Assembly (NCBI RefSeq): GCF_001541095.1
Contig: NZ_LMXH01000001.1
Location: 125,536-189,535, forward strand
DNA: 64,000 nt
Reading direction: 5' to 3'
Source: Paenibacillus sp. FJAT-26967
GTDB lineage: Bacteria > Bacillota > Bacilli > Paenibacillales > NBRC-103111
In this document: piece after piece, positions 37,158 through 49,191 of the stretch
How the letters are laid out: each line of letters starts with the position of its first letter
Numbering within the stretch: position 1 is the first letter of the stretch
The notes under the pieces: generated by a model
What the model saw: only the letters and a program-made list of their open reading frames with translations
The model's database searches: none
Told to the model about the DNA's origin: nothing
Position numbers and translations under genes: made by a program

Positions 37158-38264
37158 CTATTCTTCGAACAATTTAGCTAAATTTTCGGTGAAAGGCGCC
37201 TTTACAACACCCTTTTCCGTAATAATTGCGGTGACATAATCATTCGGCGTTACATCGAATGCCGGGTTGTACACTTTCACGCCCTGCGGAGCCGTCCGCT
37301 TACCGAAGCTCTGCGTAATCTCTTCCTCTCCGCGCTCCTCAATCGGGATTTCTTCGCCGGTCGCGGTGCTAAGATCAATCGTGGACATCGGACATGCCAC
37401 GTAGAAAGGAATGCCGTGCGCTTTGGCCAATACGGCTACGCTGTACGTGCCGATCTTATTGGCTACATCGCCGTTAGCCGCAACGCGGTCTGTGCCGACG
37501 ATAACTGCCTGCACCCAGCCCTTCTTCATCACGGCACCCGCCATGTTGTCACAGATGAGCGTCACATCGACACCCGCCTGCTGAAGCTCGAAGGCCGTCA
37601 GACGCGCACCCTGCAGCACAGGACGCGTCTCATCGGCGAACACCTTCAGCGAGATGCCCTGCTCTTGGGCGAGGTAGAACGGCGCCAAGGCGGTGCCGTA
37701 CTTCGCTGTAGCCAGGCCGCCGGCGTTGCAGTGCGTAAGCACACCCATGCCGTCCTCGAACAGCTCCAGCGCGAATTCGCCTATGCGGCGGTTGGTTTCT
37801 TCATCCTCGGCCTGGATTTGTATGGCCTCGGTGAGAATCGCCTGCTTCATTTCGCTATGAGAAATGTCCATTTGGACGAGCTTCTGCGTCAGTCGCTTCA
37901 GCCGGTCCAGTGCCCAGAACAGATTGACTGCGGTCGGCCGCGAAGTGGCAAGATAATCCGCCTGCTTCGCAACTTCGCCTGCGAGACGTCTGCGGTTGGC
38001 TTCGCGGGAGATGGCGGCGTCTTCCGCGGAATCTTTGAGGCCCAGGAAGACGCCGTATGCAGCGGCGATGGCAATGGCCGGGGCGCCGCGCACCTTCATA
38101 GAGCGGATGGCTTCCCAGACGCCGTGAACGGAATCAAGCGGCAGATAAACAATTTCTTCAGGCAGAAGACGCTGATCGAGAAGATCGAGCTGTTCTCCGT
38201 TCCAGCGGACCGATTGAAGCCAGCCGCGTTGTCCTTCCGAATGTGTGTCAGTTGTTGAGGTCAT
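37158..38264 (-). CDS. mtnA: Methylthioribose-1-phosphate isomerase
   Basis: 368 residues. Converts 5-methylthioribose-1-phosphate to methylthioribulose-1-phosphate in methionine salvage. The catalytic Cys and Asp motifs are present ([36 protein letters not shown]), as is the sugar-phosphate loop [15 protein letters not shown]. It overlaps the end of mtnK by 4 nt, so the two form an operon. Confidence 0.93.
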   Translation of the reverse strand: MTSTTDTHSEGQRGWLQSVRWNGEQLDLLDQRLLPEEIVYLPLDSVHGVWEAIRSMKVRGAPAIAIAAAYGVFLGLKDSAEDAAISREANRRRLAGEVAKQADYLATSRPTAVNLFWALDRLKRLTQKLVQMDISHSEMKQAILTEAIQIQAEDEETNRRIGEFALELFEDGMGVLTHCNAGGLATAKYGTALAPFYLAQEQGISLKVFADETRPVLQGARLTAFELQQAGVDVTLICDNMAGAVMKKGWVQAVIVGTDRVAANGDVANKIGTYSVAVLAKAHGIPFYVACPMSTIDLSTATGEEIPIEERGEEEITQSFGKRTAPQGVKVYNPAFDVTPNDYVTAIITEKGVVKAPFTENLAKLFEE

Positions 38265-39487
38265 TTCACTACTCCTTCTCTTGAAACTGCCGCATCGCGG
38301 GCGATTGCAATCAACTCGTCAATCGATGCCGCTTTGCGGTGGTGCTTGATCAGGGAGGTACCGACAGCGAGCGCCAGAAGCTGGGCTTTCTCACGGGCGG
38401 AGGCATCTTCGATGCCGTCAATGTCCGCTACATGCGACAATCCGTAAATACGGCGCACCATTTTGCATCCGGCGTAGCCAATCGTTTCCTGCAGGACGCG
38501 ATTCATATACCAGTCCTGATAAGCGGGGGTCTCCGACATCGGATCTGTGATGTCGTTATCCCATAGAGTTCGGAATTCACGCTCGAATACAGTCCAAACC
38601 TCTTTGACGGTTTCCAGAAGATATTTCCTGTAGTCCGCACGTTCTGCTTCGTCTGTACTCCAGCCTTCCTGAGCGGCATAGTTCAGGAGCAGATTCGCAA
38701 GGAGGGCTCCGATATCAAAACCCATCGGTCCGTAGTAGGCGAATTCGGGATCAATCACTTTGGTGGAGTCGGCTTTGATGAAAATACTTCCTGTATGCAG
38801 GTCGCCATGCAGCAGCGACTCCGCCCGGGTCAGGAACGTATTGCGCAGAATGGCCACTTCCAGATGAAGATCATGATCCTTCCAGATTGCCTCGACGGCA
38901 TCCTTCAGATGAGCCTCGATGTTATTGTTGGGCGAATCCCGGTACGGATCGTCAAAAATCAGATCCTCTGTAATTTTGCATAACTCAGGGTTGATGAACT
39001 GGCCGACTTGGAGTTTCTTCTTCTGCTGGTTCATGCCAAGATCTGATGTATAGAACAGCGTGCGCGCCATGAAGGTGCCGATATGTCCGGCGAACAGAGG
39101 ATAACGGTTATTCTCCATAAGACCTTTACGCATGATGACATGATCGCTCAGATCTTCCATGACGGTGAGCGCTAAATCTTTCTCATAAGCAAATACATGA
39201 GGGACGAGTTCCGGACAGAATGAAGCTTGCAATTGCAGAGCTTCGCTTTCAATACGCGCCCGGTCCAGGGTCAAGGGCCATGATTCACCCACAACTTTGG
39301 CATAAGGAAGGGCCTGCTTGAGGATAAGACTGCGGCCTGATTGTTCATCGGTAATGTGAAAAACAAGATTAAGATTGCCGTCTCCGATTTCACGGCTTGT
39401 CAGCTGCGCATCAGCCGCAAAAATATTCGGCAGCTCTTTGGCATATGCTATCGCTTCCGCTTCGGTAAGTGCGCGGTAAGTGGTCAT
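38261..39487 (-). CDS. mtnK: Methylthioribose kinase
   Basis: 408 residues, aminoglycoside-kinase-like fold. Catalytic loop [15 protein letters not shown] and metal-binding [17 protein letters not shown] are as in MtnK. It phosphorylates 5-methylthioribose, feeding mtnA. GGAGGAACT precedes the ATG. No S-box riboswitch leader is visible in the 230 bp upstream, although many Bacillales mtn operons have one. Other salvage genes are not in the window. Confidence 0.92.
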   Translation of the reverse strand: MTTYRALTEAEAIAYAKELPNIFAADAQLTSREIGDGNLNLVFHITDEQSGRSLILKQALPYAKVVGESWPLTLDRARIESEALQLQASFCPELVPHVFAYEKDLALTVMEDLSDHVIMRKGLMENNRYPLFAGHIGTFMARTLFYTSDLGMNQQKKKLQVGQFINPELCKITEDLIFDDPYRDSPNNNIEAHLKDAVEAIWKDHDLHLEVAILRNTFLTRAESLLHGDLHTGSIFIKADSTKVIDPEFAYYGPMGFDIGALLANLLLNYAAQEGWSTDEAERADYRKYLLETVKEVWTVFEREFRTLWDNDITDPMSETPAYQDWYMNRVLQETIGYAGCKMVRRIYGLSHVADIDGIEDASAREKAQLLALAVGTSLIKHHRKAASIDELIAIARDAAVSREGVVK

Positions 39488-39740
39488 GGGCAGTTCCTCC
39501 TGGTAGTTGTATGCAAAGACGGGTCGCTCCGGTGATCCGTTAATTCCGACTTAAGCACTAGTATAAATGAAAACCCCCCTTCATGAAACTGCTTTTACTG
39601 AAAAAGAAGGTCGTTTTTATCCTCTCTTTGGGTTCTCCGGCTTATTCCGGCTGCCGCTTCGGCTCTAAAAGGACTTGTACATAAAATGAAGGCGATTCGC
39701 CTACACTAGCCGAAGAACACGAGATCAGGAGGATTAAGAG

Positions 39741-40190
39741 ATGTCAATTGCTATCCGTTCCGCTCATAAAGTGCTCAACCGTCAGGTTGCCAACTGGACT
39801 GTATTGTTCGTTAAACTGCATAATTTTCACTGGAATGTGAAAGGTCATGAGTTTTTTACCCTGCACGTTAAATTCGAGGAATTGTACAACGAAGCGGCTA
39901 ATTATGTCGACGAGCTTGCAGAGCGCCTGCTCGCGGTAGGCGGGAAGCCGGTGGCGACGATGAAGGAAAGTCTTGAACTCTCCAGCATTAAAGAAGCGGC
40001 CGGCGGTGAGAAACCCGATGAAATGGTGCGCAGTCTCCTTGGAGATTTCGAAACGATCATTGGAGAGCTGAAGCAAGGAATCCAGGAGGCCGACGAGGCC
40101 AAAGACGAGGGAACAGCAGATATGCTGCTGGGCATCAGTGTGGCTCTTGAAAAGCATCGCTGGATGTTAAGCTCTTTTGCAAAGAACTGA
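39741..40190 (+). CDS. dps: Dps-family DNA-binding ferritin-like protein
   Basis: 149 residues. The inter-subunit ferroxidase site is intact: KLHNFHWNVKGHEFFTLHVK and FEELYNEAANYVDE supply the His, Asp and Glu ligands. Dodecameric Dps oxidises Fe(II) with H2O2 and protects DNA. Single gene with AGGAGG upstream; no clear PerR box was found. Confidence 0.9.
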   Translation: MSIAIRSAHKVLNRQVANWTVLFVKLHNFHWNVKGHEFFTLHVKFEELYNEAANYVDELAERLLAVGGKPVATMKESLELSSIKEAAGGEKPDEMVRSLLGDFETIIGELKQGIQEADEAKDEGTADMLLGISVALEKHRWMLSSFAKN

Positions 40191-40206
40191 GTCCGATTAA
40201 CCTGCT

Positions 40207-40247
40207 AGTGGCCGGCAGCCCCCGACTGGGGGCGCTGGTCTTTTTGC
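40207..40247 (+). terminator. Rho-independent terminator
   Basis: GGCAGCCCCC-gact-GGGGGCGCTGG followed by TCTTTTTG, after the Dps gene. Confidence 0.75.
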
Positions 40248-40278
40248 GCACCTGTGCCGGTCATTGCACTGCCCCGGT

Positions 40279-40308
40279 TTGCCATTACGGGAGGGGGACC
40301 TCTATAAT
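40279..40308 (+). promoter_or_regulatory. SigA-type promoter
   Basis: TTGCCA, 18 bp, TATAAT, about 45 bp before the DUF1802 gene. Confidence 0.6.
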
Positions 40309-40353
40309 AGAGTGAAGTGAGCCGATAACTTGGGCACAAAGAGGTGATTTGAT

Positions 40354-40926
40354 ATGAACCATCCCCTTATCGCGTTAAAAGAGTGGGCAGCCGCTGTGCA
40401 GGCGCTGGAGCGCGGAGATCAGATTCTGATCATGCGCAAAGGCGGAATCCGCGAGGAAACGAAGCATTTCAGCGTTGTTTCCGATGCTTTTTACCTGTAT
40501 CCGACTTATGAGCATCAGAAACCTCATCTTGTTAAAGACGAGAACAGGCAGCATCTGGAGGCCACTGTCCACGAATGGAACCCGGAGGACAGGCAGGTCA
40601 CGATTTCAAGCTGGGCGGAGCTCGTCCGGGATATCGAAATCAGTGATCCTGAAATGCTGAATCGTCTGCTGCCTTTTCATATTTGGACGGAATCATTCGC
40701 GGAAGAAAGACTCAAATGGAAACGCAAGCACCCGCTTCATGTAATGGTGCTGCGTGTGTACAAGCTCGATCAGCCAGCCGTGCTTCCTGTCCTGTCCGAT
40801 TATGAAGGCTGCAAGTCCTGGATAGAGCTGCAGACCGATCTTGCCCCCGCCGGGCGAACGCCAGTACTGAGCGATGAAGCTTTCCAGAAGATTCTGACGG
40901 AGCTGGATCAGGCTTTGGCCGAGTAA
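40354..40926 (+). CDS. DUF1802 family protein
   Basis: 190 residues, normal family length. N-terminus ALKEWAAAVQALERGDQILIMRKGGIREE and central FYLYPTYEHQ are typical DUF1802 sequences. Function unknown; family members occur next to DNA-repair or stress genes in other bacteria, but no such link is seen here. Confidence 0.82.
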   Translation: MNHPLIALKEWAAAVQALERGDQILIMRKGGIREETKHFSVVSDAFYLYPTYEHQKPHLVKDENRQHLEATVHEWNPEDRQVTISSWAELVRDIEISDPEMLNRLLPFHIWTESFAEERLKWKRKHPLHVMVLRVYKLDQPAVLPVLSDYEGCKSWIELQTDLAPAGRTPVLSDEAFQKILTELDQALAE

Positions 40927-41104
40927 AGCGGATTGAAGCGGACAGAGCATACTTAACATACATATTGACAACCGGAAAGTCTGCTGGATACACGGGACAA
41001 GCAAAATAAAATGAAAAAGCTCAAACAAAGGCGTTTAGGCTTGAAAAGCCGTGCATAATGTACTTTCTTGATTAAAGTAGGCGGGATAGTCTATCATGAG
41101 GCTA

Positions 41105-41139
41105 TTGAGAATCATTGATAATCATATTAGAATGATTAT
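41105..41139 (+). promoter_or_regulatory. suf promoter overlapped by Fur-like inverted repeat
   Basis: TTGAGA (41105-41110), 17 bp, TAGAAT (41128-41133). A perfect 8-bp inverted repeat ATAATCAT-attaga-ATGATTAT (41118-41139) sits over the -10. The AT-rich NATAAT-type hexamers (TGAGAATCATTGATAATCAT) resemble a Fur box. A second weaker promoter, TTGATT-18-TATCAT, lies at 41068-41097. Confidence 0.6.
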
Positions 41140-41178
41140 AAAGTGAAATTCATTTAAAAGTTGGAGGGTTAATTCACT

Positions 41179-42015
41179 ATGGCAAATGCACCCGTATTTA
41201 AGATAGAGGGTCTGAAAGCAGCAATCGAAGGTAAAGAAATTCTGAAAGGCCTCAGCCTGGAAGTTAAGGGCGGCGAAATCCATGCGATCATGGGACCGAA
41301 CGGAACAGGTAAAAGTACGCTGGCATCCACGATCATGGGTCACCCTAAATACGAAGTAACGGAAGGGTCCATTTCCCTTGACGGTGAAGACGTGCTGGAA
41401 ATGGCCGTTGACGAAAGAGCGCGCGCCGGTCTATTCCTGGCTATGCAGTATCCAAGCGAGATTGCCGGCGTGACCAATGCCGACTTCCTCCGCAGTGCGA
41501 TCAATGCCCGCCGTGAAGAAGGCAGCGAGATCTCTTTGATCAAATTTATCCGCCAAATGGAAGGCAGCATGAAGGAGCTCGAAATGAATCCGGAATTCAT
41601 GCACCGTTACCTGAATGAAGGATTCTCCGGCGGTGAGAAGAAACGGAATGAAATTCTGCAAATGCTCATGCTTGATCCTCGTATCGCGATTCTCGACGAG
41701 ATTGACTCCGGTCTGGATATCGACGCACTCCGCATCGTCGCTCAAGGTGTGAATGCTATGCGCAGCGAAGAACGCGGGTTCCTGATCATTACACACTACC
41801 AGCGTTTGCTGGATTATGTAACGCCGGATTTCGTCCATGTCATGATGCAAGGCAGAATTGTTAAATCCGGAGGTCCTGAGCTGGCTCAGCGTCTGGAGAA
41901 AGAAGGCTACGACTGGATTAAAGAAGAACTCGGCATTGTTGACGAAACGGTGGGTCATGATGACGAACAGGAATTTCAAGTACCTATGAATACGACTGCA
42001 CCGAAATACAATTAA
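41179..42015 (+). CDS. sufC: SUF Fe-S assembly ATPase SufC
   Basis: 278 residues; ABC ATPase of the SufBCD scaffold complex. Walker A GPNGTGKSTLA (about 39-49), signature LNEGFSGGEKKRNEILQ, Walker B IAILDEIDSGLDIDAL and switch His in IITHYQ. The C-terminal 30 residues exceed most SufC proteins slightly. First gene of sufC-D-S-U-B. Confidence 0.95.
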   Translation: MANAPVFKIEGLKAAIEGKEILKGLSLEVKGGEIHAIMGPNGTGKSTLASTIMGHPKYEVTEGSISLDGEDVLEMAVDERARAGLFLAMQYPSEIAGVTNADFLRSAINARREEGSEISLIKFIRQMEGSMKELEMNPEFMHRYLNEGFSGGEKKRNEILQMLMLDPRIAILDEIDSGLDIDALRIVAQGVNAMRSEERGFLIITHYQRLLDYVTPDFVHVMMQGRIVKSGGPELAQRLEKEGYDWIKEELGIVDETVGHDDEQEFQVPMNTTAPKYN

Positions 42016-42049
42016 TGGCCTGGGCTATTTAATTTAGGAGGAAATAGAA

Positions 42050-44980
<2,931 letters not shown>

Positions 44981-45006
44981 TTACAATTTTGAAGGAGGTT
45001 AGCACG

Positions 45007-46404
45007 ATGGCCAAGCAAATGCCAGAAATGGAAGAGTACAAATACGGCTTTCGGGACGAGCATAAATCCATTTTCCAATCCGGAAAAGGGCTGAATGCAG
45101 AAATCGTAACCGAAATTTCCAGAATGAAGGGCGAGCCCGAGTGGATGCTCGAGTTCCGTCTGAAATCACTGGAGCAGTTCTTCAGCATGCCGATGCCGCG
45201 TTGGGGCGGGGATCTGGACGATCTGGATTTTAACGAGATTCAGTACTATGTGAAGCCTTCTGAGAAGCAGGGGAAAACATGGGAGGAAGTTCCGACTGAA
45301 ATCAAGGAAACCTTCGATAAATTGGGGATTCCGGAAGCGGAGCAAAAGTTCCTTGCCGGTGTATCCGCACAGTATGAATCCGAAGTCGTTTACCACAGCA
45401 TGCAGAAAGAACTTGAAGATCAAGGCGTTATCTTCATGGATACGGATTCTGCGCTTCGTGAATACCCGGATTTGTTCCGTGAGTATTTCGGAACGGTTAT
45501 CCCTCCGACAGATAACAAATTCGCTGCGCTGAACAGCGCGGTGTGGTCCGGAGGAAGCTTCATTTATGTGCCTAAAGGCGTAAAATGTGAAGTGCCTCTT
45601 CAAGCTTACTTCCGTATCAACTCGGAGAACATGGGCCAATTCGAGCGTACACTCATCATTACGGATGAAGATAGCTTCGTTCACTATGTTGAAGGCTGTA
45701 CAGCTCCTGTATACAGCACGAATTCCCTGCACAGCGCGGTTGTAGAAATCGTCTGCCGCAAAAATTCCCGTGCCCGTTATACGACCATTCAGAACTGGGC
45801 ACCGAACATCTACAACCTCGTAACCAAACGTGCCGTTGCCGAAGAAGGCGCGAACATGGAGTGGGTGGATGGCAATATCGGTTCCAAGCTGACGATGAAG
45901 TATCCAGCGGTTATTCTCAAAGGCCGCGGCGCCAAAGGCTCCGTGTTGTCGATCGCCGTTGCGGGTAAAGGCCAGCATCAGGATGCAGGTGCCAAAATGC
46001 ATCACTTGGCTCCGGATACGACTTCTACGATCATATCGAAGTCTATTTCCAAGCACGGCGGTAAAGTAACTTACCGTGGTCTGGCATCATTCGGCCGCAA
46101 CTCCGCCGGTTCCAAATCGAACATCAAGTGCGATACGCTTATCATGGATAAGCAATCGACTTCGGATACGATCCCGTACAACGAGATCCTGAACGATAAC
46201 ATCACACTTGAGCATGAAGCAACCGTATCGAAAGTATCCGAAGATCAGCTCTTCTATCTGATGAGCCGCGGTCTGACGGATGCGGAAGCGACTCAAATGA
46301 TCGTCATGGGCTTCATCGAGCCTTTCACCAAAGAATTGCCGATGGAATATGCGGTCGAAATGAACCGTCTCATCAAGTTCGAGATGGAAGGCAGTATCGG
46401 TTAA
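45007..46404 (+). CDS. sufB: SUF Fe-S assembly scaffold protein SufB
   Basis: 465 residues from the ATG at 45007 ([12 protein letters not shown]) with GAAGGAGG upstream; the frame from 44989 starts on the ribosome binding site itself. SufB motifs: [42 protein letters not shown] and the C-terminal [15 protein letters not shown]. Last gene of the operon. Confidence 0.95.
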   Translation: MAKQMPEMEEYKYGFRDEHKSIFQSGKGLNAEIVTEISRMKGEPEWMLEFRLKSLEQFFSMPMPRWGGDLDDLDFNEIQYYVKPSEKQGKTWEEVPTEIKETFDKLGIPEAEQKFLAGVSAQYESEVVYHSMQKELEDQGVIFMDTDSALREYPDLFREYFGTVIPPTDNKFAALNSAVWSGGSFIYVPKGVKCEVPLQAYFRINSENMGQFERTLIITDEDSFVHYVEGCTAPVYSTNSLHSAVVEIVCRKNSRARYTTIQNWAPNIYNLVTKRAVAEEGANMEWVDGNIGSKLTMKYPAVILKGRGAKGSVLSIAVAGKGQHQDAGAKMHHLAPDTTSTIISKSISKHGGKVTYRGLASFGRNSAGSKSNIKCDTLIMDKQSTSDTIPYNEILNDNITLEHEATVSKVSEDQLFYLMSRGLTDAEATQMIVMGFIEPFTKELPMEYAVEMNRLIKFEMEGSIG

Positions 46405-46484
46405 ACGCTGCACTGCAGCGGTTCCCCGATCTCGCACAAAGCCCGTACGAGGGTCTACTTGAAAGTAAGCATCTTTGTTTAGAA

Positions 46485-46541
46485 AGACGTGTCTGGTGAC
46501 GATCCTGCGTGTCAGGATGGTCTGCCGGGCATGTTTTTTTT
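46485..46541 (+). terminator. Terminator of the suf operon
   Basis: ATCCTG-cgtgt-CAGGAT inside an outer stem GTGTCTGG/CCGGGCAT (with G-U pairs), then T8. About 80 bp after sufB. Confidence 0.75.
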
Positions 46542-46573
46542 ATGCACTTTAAGCGTTAAAAACTCGAACCAGA

Positions 46574-46615
46574 AAACCCGGTGTTTCCTGAACATAGGAA
46601 ACACCGGGTTTCTTC
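46574..46615. terminator. Second terminator, bidirectional
   Basis: AAACCCGGTGTTTCCT-gaacat-AGGAAACACCGGGTTT, followed by CTTCTTTT. It lies between suf and the leftward ImmA gene and can stop transcripts from both sides; it marks the left boundary of the tailocin element. Confidence 0.85.
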
Positions 46616-46672
46616 TTTTAGAAAGAAGTTTGAGGTCGTAATGGGTTTACTGGAAGGTCCTGAATCATGGTT

Positions 46673-47152
46673 CTATTCGAACAGTTTTACTACTCCAAGA
46701 GGGTTAAAGTAAACAATATAATCTCCCGCCGGTGTACATAATCCGTATTTTTCTTGATAATGGTCAATTGTCTCCGTCAAAAACTCCTCGGTTACATTCA
46801 AATAATCCGCTAATTCATATCGGTTCTGAACTCCGTGTTCGAAAGCCTCTGTTATGGCTAGTAAACTAACGAGTCTCTCATAGGCCCAGTTTCGGGCCCT
46901 CTTCTCCTGCTTGCGATTCTGTAAGGTTGACTGATCCAAGATGTTTCCTGCAGAAGTGTGATAATGGCCGAGTTCTTCAGCGATAATGCACGTCTTTTCG
47001 GTCCAGGTGCGTATTGCTCGAGAATTCAAAATGATAAATCCATCCATATATAAACCTTTGAGTTTACGACTGTTGAAAACATGTTCGACAACCTGGACGC
47101 CATTTTTTTCTGCTTCAGCAAGAAGTGATTTAAACAAATGGCTCAACCTCAC
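46673..47152 (-). CDS. ImmA/IrrE-type metallopeptidase (XkdA-like)
   Basis: 159 residues. Metalloprotease helix IIAEELGHYHTSAG, the E-x-x-H form of the ImmA motif (canonical H-E-x-x-H starts with His; here the helix has A-E-E-L-G-H-Y-H). It overlaps the repressor gene by 4 nt. In ICEBs1-type and PBSX elements this protein cleaves or inactivates the repressor on damage, inducing the element. Confidence 0.82.
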   Translation of the reverse strand: MRLSHLFKSLLAEAEKNGVQVVEHVFNSRKLKGLYMDGFIILNSRAIRTWTEKTCIIAEELGHYHTSAGNILDQSTLQNRKQEKRARNWAYERLVSLLAITEAFEHGVQNRYELADYLNVTEEFLTETIDHYQEKYGLCTPAGDYIVYFNPLGVVKLFE

Positions 47153-47472
47153 TTACGTTTTGATTTGATGTATTTGGCGTATTCTAGAATTTCACGCATT
47201 TCTTCTTCCGTGTATTCTTCCCCGTCAAAATGGGCTGCAATGGTCCCGGGAAAGCTGGAATCGGTCTGCTGCATTCCGCCATCTTCAATAAGGTTGCTTT
47301 TCTTGATGCCAAAACGGTTGGCGATTTTCTCGATAGCCCCCATCCGGGGCTCTTTGTGGCCCGTTTCCCAGGCGGAAACAGCTTTGTTCGTAACCCCAGC
47401 GATATCCGCCAAATCTTGTTGAGTTAACCCGTAGCGCTCACGAACGATTTTAATATTTTCGCTAATTCCCAC
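47149..47472 (-). CDS. XRE-family phage repressor (Xre-like)
   Basis: 107 residues. HTH at about 7-62: LTQQDLADIAGVTNKAVSAWETGHKEPR. C-terminal acidic part (EYTEEEMREILEYAKYIKSKRK). Leftward, divergent from the cro-like gene, co-transcribed with ImmA. Predicted to bind the three operator sites at 47488, 47568 and 47815. Confidence 0.88.
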   Translation of the reverse strand: MGISENIKIVRERYGLTQQDLADIAGVTNKAVSAWETGHKEPRMGAIEKIANRFGIKKSNLIEDGGMQQTDSSFPGTIAAHFDGEEYTEEEMREILEYAKYIKSKRK

Positions 47473-47487
47473 AACCGAATCCTCCGC

Positions 47488-47530
47488 TCTATTTTAAGTA
47501 AATTATAGGATAGTTGATGACGAAAATCAA
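47488..47530 (-). promoter_or_regulatory. Leftward repressor promoter with operator O1
   Basis: On the minus strand, -35 TTGATT (47525-47530), 17 bp, -10 TATAAT (47502-47507). The operator ATTTACTTAAAATAGA (47488-47503, minus strand) overlaps the downstream edge of the -10. It matches the consensus of the other two sites at 13 of 16 positions, allowing self-repression. Confidence 0.6.
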
Positions 47531-47561
47531 CTGAAAGGTATAATTGTCGTACTTATAAACG

Positions 47562-47590
47562 TTGACAATCCACTTAAAGTAGAATAATAT
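47562..47590 (+). promoter_or_regulatory. Rightward early promoter with operator O2 in its spacer
   Basis: TTGACA, 17 bp, TAATAT, a near-consensus SigA promoter. The 16-mer ATCCACTTAAAGTAGA (47568-47583) fills the spacer, so a bound repressor would block polymerase. Drives the Cro-like gene. Confidence 0.75.
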
Positions 47591-47622
47591 AACTCCATTA
47601 CGATAGAAAGGGGAACAAAACC

Positions 47623-47811
47623 GTGGCCCTATCTCCAAGACAAGCAAGGGAATTATGCGGCTTATCTCAGCAACAAGTGGCTGACAGACTAGGAGTCCCT
47701 CGGCAGACCTATATGAAGTGGGAACGGAATGCGAATGAAATGCCTCTAGATAAAGCCAAGGAATTTTCAGAAATTGTCGGTATTAGAATAGATGAAATTT
47801 TTTTTGATTAG
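47623..47811 (+). CDS. Cro-like XRE-family regulator
   Basis: 62 residues, a single HTH: LSPRQARELCGLSQQQVADRLG then VPRQTYMKWERNANEMP. GTG start with AAAGGGGAAC upstream. First rightward gene; presumably competes for the same operators as the repressor. Confidence 0.82.
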   Translation: MALSPRQARELCGLSQQQVADRLGVPRQTYMKWERNANEMPLDKAKEFSEIVGIRIDEIFFD

Positions 47812-47814
47812 AAG

Positions 47815-47859
47815 TCTACTTTAGGTGGATTTGTTAATGTTTGAGTAGATAAGTTATAT
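47815..47859 (+). promoter_or_regulatory. Second rightward promoter with operator O3
   Basis: TCTACTTTAGGTGGAT (47815-47830) is the reverse complement of O2 with one mismatch. It abuts TTGTTA (47831-47836), 17 bp, TTATAT (47854-47859), a possible promoter of the replication genes. Confidence 0.6.
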
Positions 47860-47951
47860 TCTCTGAATTAGCTGCTCTGACAAGAAGCGGAAACATTCTA
47901 CGGGTACGTAAGAAATTATCTGTTGAAGCAGAAAAGCACGAGGTGAAAATA

Positions 47952-48857
47952 TTGGCTGGATATATTAAAGATCACCGCAAGGAACTGAGCAGTGATATAT
48001 GGCGGATGCCTCCTTTATATCATCGGGTCTGGCAATATCTGAAATATAAATTTAACCACGGAAAGGCTGAAATGACACTTGGAGACGGGACTTTGCTCGT
48101 AATTCTCCCGGGGCAATGCTTATCCACCTTGCGTACAATCGCAAAGGGGGTGGGATGGCAGGAGCAGGGAAAGTTATATGAACCCAATCCTAAAACAATT
48201 GACTCTATCTTAAAGTGGATGAGAAAGCACCGCATGATCCATTATGAACCTGTTACGGGTAACGCTTCCCCTGGGGTTAGAGGTAACAGTTACGGGACGC
48301 TGATAACCGCTATAAATTGGGATCTATATAACCCTGCTGCTGTTAAAGATAACGCAAATTCAGGGGATGTTACCTGTTACCGGGGTACAGAACAAGAAAG
48401 TACTGCTACTGAGGGGATAGGAAATATCTCTCACTTACAGGGGCCTATGGCAGAACCTTTCATACAGATTGTGAAGGCCTATTGTGAACTTCATAACCGT
48501 CTGGACATACACCTTAAACCAACCGAACGGCAGGCTATCAAGGGTATGTATGCATCCGGCATACCGGTTTCCTTCGTCATTCAGACTATGCGTAAACTGT
48601 ACGATGCCAAGTGCGGGCGGGATAAAGAAGCTGGGCTGGTTTTCAGTCAGCCGTCGAGCTTCAACTATTATGTTAATGCCATTAACGAGGCTTGGGCAAA
48701 TAAGGTCCTGATAGGAAAACCCAGGATGGCTTCATCGAAGCAGAGCGGAGGGATCAGGAATTCCCAGCATTCCAAAAACGAGCTGGCAATCCGAAAAATA
48801 CAGGAGGCGGAAGAACGTGAACGAGGTCGAAGTGCGCAAGATATTTCTGGTGATTGA
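47952..48857 (+). CDS. Phage replication initiator-like protein
   Basis: About 301 residues from the TTG at 47952 (MAGYIKDHRKELSS), since GAGGTGA lies 5 nt before it and coincides with the more upstream GTG at 47943. The N-terminal winged-helix part (about 10-120; YHRVWQYLKYKFNH) and a C-terminal helical part (about 165-260) resemble replisome organisers that precede DnaB loaders in Bacillales prophages. DNA binding at the element's own origin is expected; the origin itself was not identified. Confidence 0.68.
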   Translation: MAGYIKDHRKELSSDIWRMPPLYHRVWQYLKYKFNHGKAEMTLGDGTLLVILPGQCLSTLRTIAKGVGWQEQGKLYEPNPKTIDSILKWMRKHRMIHYEPVTGNASPGVRGNSYGTLITAINWDLYNPAAVKDNANSGDVTCYRGTEQESTATEGIGNISHLQGPMAEPFIQIVKAYCELHNRLDIHLKPTERQAIKGMYASGIPVSFVIQTMRKLYDAKCGRDKEAGLVFSQPSSFNYYVNAINEAWANKVLIGKPRMASSKQSGGIRNSQHSKNELAIRKIQEAEERERGRSAQDISGD

Positions 48858-49191
48858 TAACACATTCACCGGCTTTTCTTATGATGATTTCAAAGTGAAA
48901 CTATGGCAGAGCATTCTAAAAGAGATCCCCTTTGAGCTAGCGGAAAAGAACCTTATGGAATACATCCTTCATCCGGATCACCGTTTTCCGCCAACACCCG
49001 GATTTCTGGCCAGGAAGCCGGGACATGGACGGGAAGGCCGGTATATACCGGACGCTGCCGAAACCCGTCAGATGCTGGATAACCGCTTCATAGTCCGTGA
49101 TGCCAACGGGCAGCAGCGAATGATTGAACCTGTCCCTCTACCGCCCGAACTGAAAGAGAGGTTGAGCAAGCTTGGTACTAGACATTCATAA
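48817..49191 (+). CDS. Replicative helicase loader/inhibitor (G39P-like)
   Basis: 124 residues. N-terminal helices (YDDFKVKLWQSILKEIPFELAEKNLMEYI) and HRFPPTPGFLARKPG match G39P-type loaders that bring DnaB to the phage origin. GTG start 9 nt after AGGAGG; it overlaps the gene before by 41 nt and DnaB by 20 nt, so it is coupled on both sides. Confidence 0.8.
   Translation: MNEVEVRKIFLVIDNTFTGFSYDDFKVKLWQSILKEIPFELAEKNLMEYILHPDHRFPPTPGFLARKPGHGREGRYIPDAAETRQMLDNRFIVRDANGQQRMIEPVPLPPELKERLSKLGTRHS

Noticed and set aside
39488-39740. S-box (SAM) riboswitch before mtnK
   Set aside because: No GAGGGA...CTGGCCC or ATGAAACC/GGCAACC-like core on the minus strand, and no terminator-antiterminator pair.
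39700-39740. PerR box before the Dps gene
   Set aside because: No TTATAATNATTATAA-like sequence close to the start.
46405-46672. attL or integrase at the left edge of the tailocin
   Set aside because: No integrase gene or recognisable direct repeat is visible, and the right end is outside the window.
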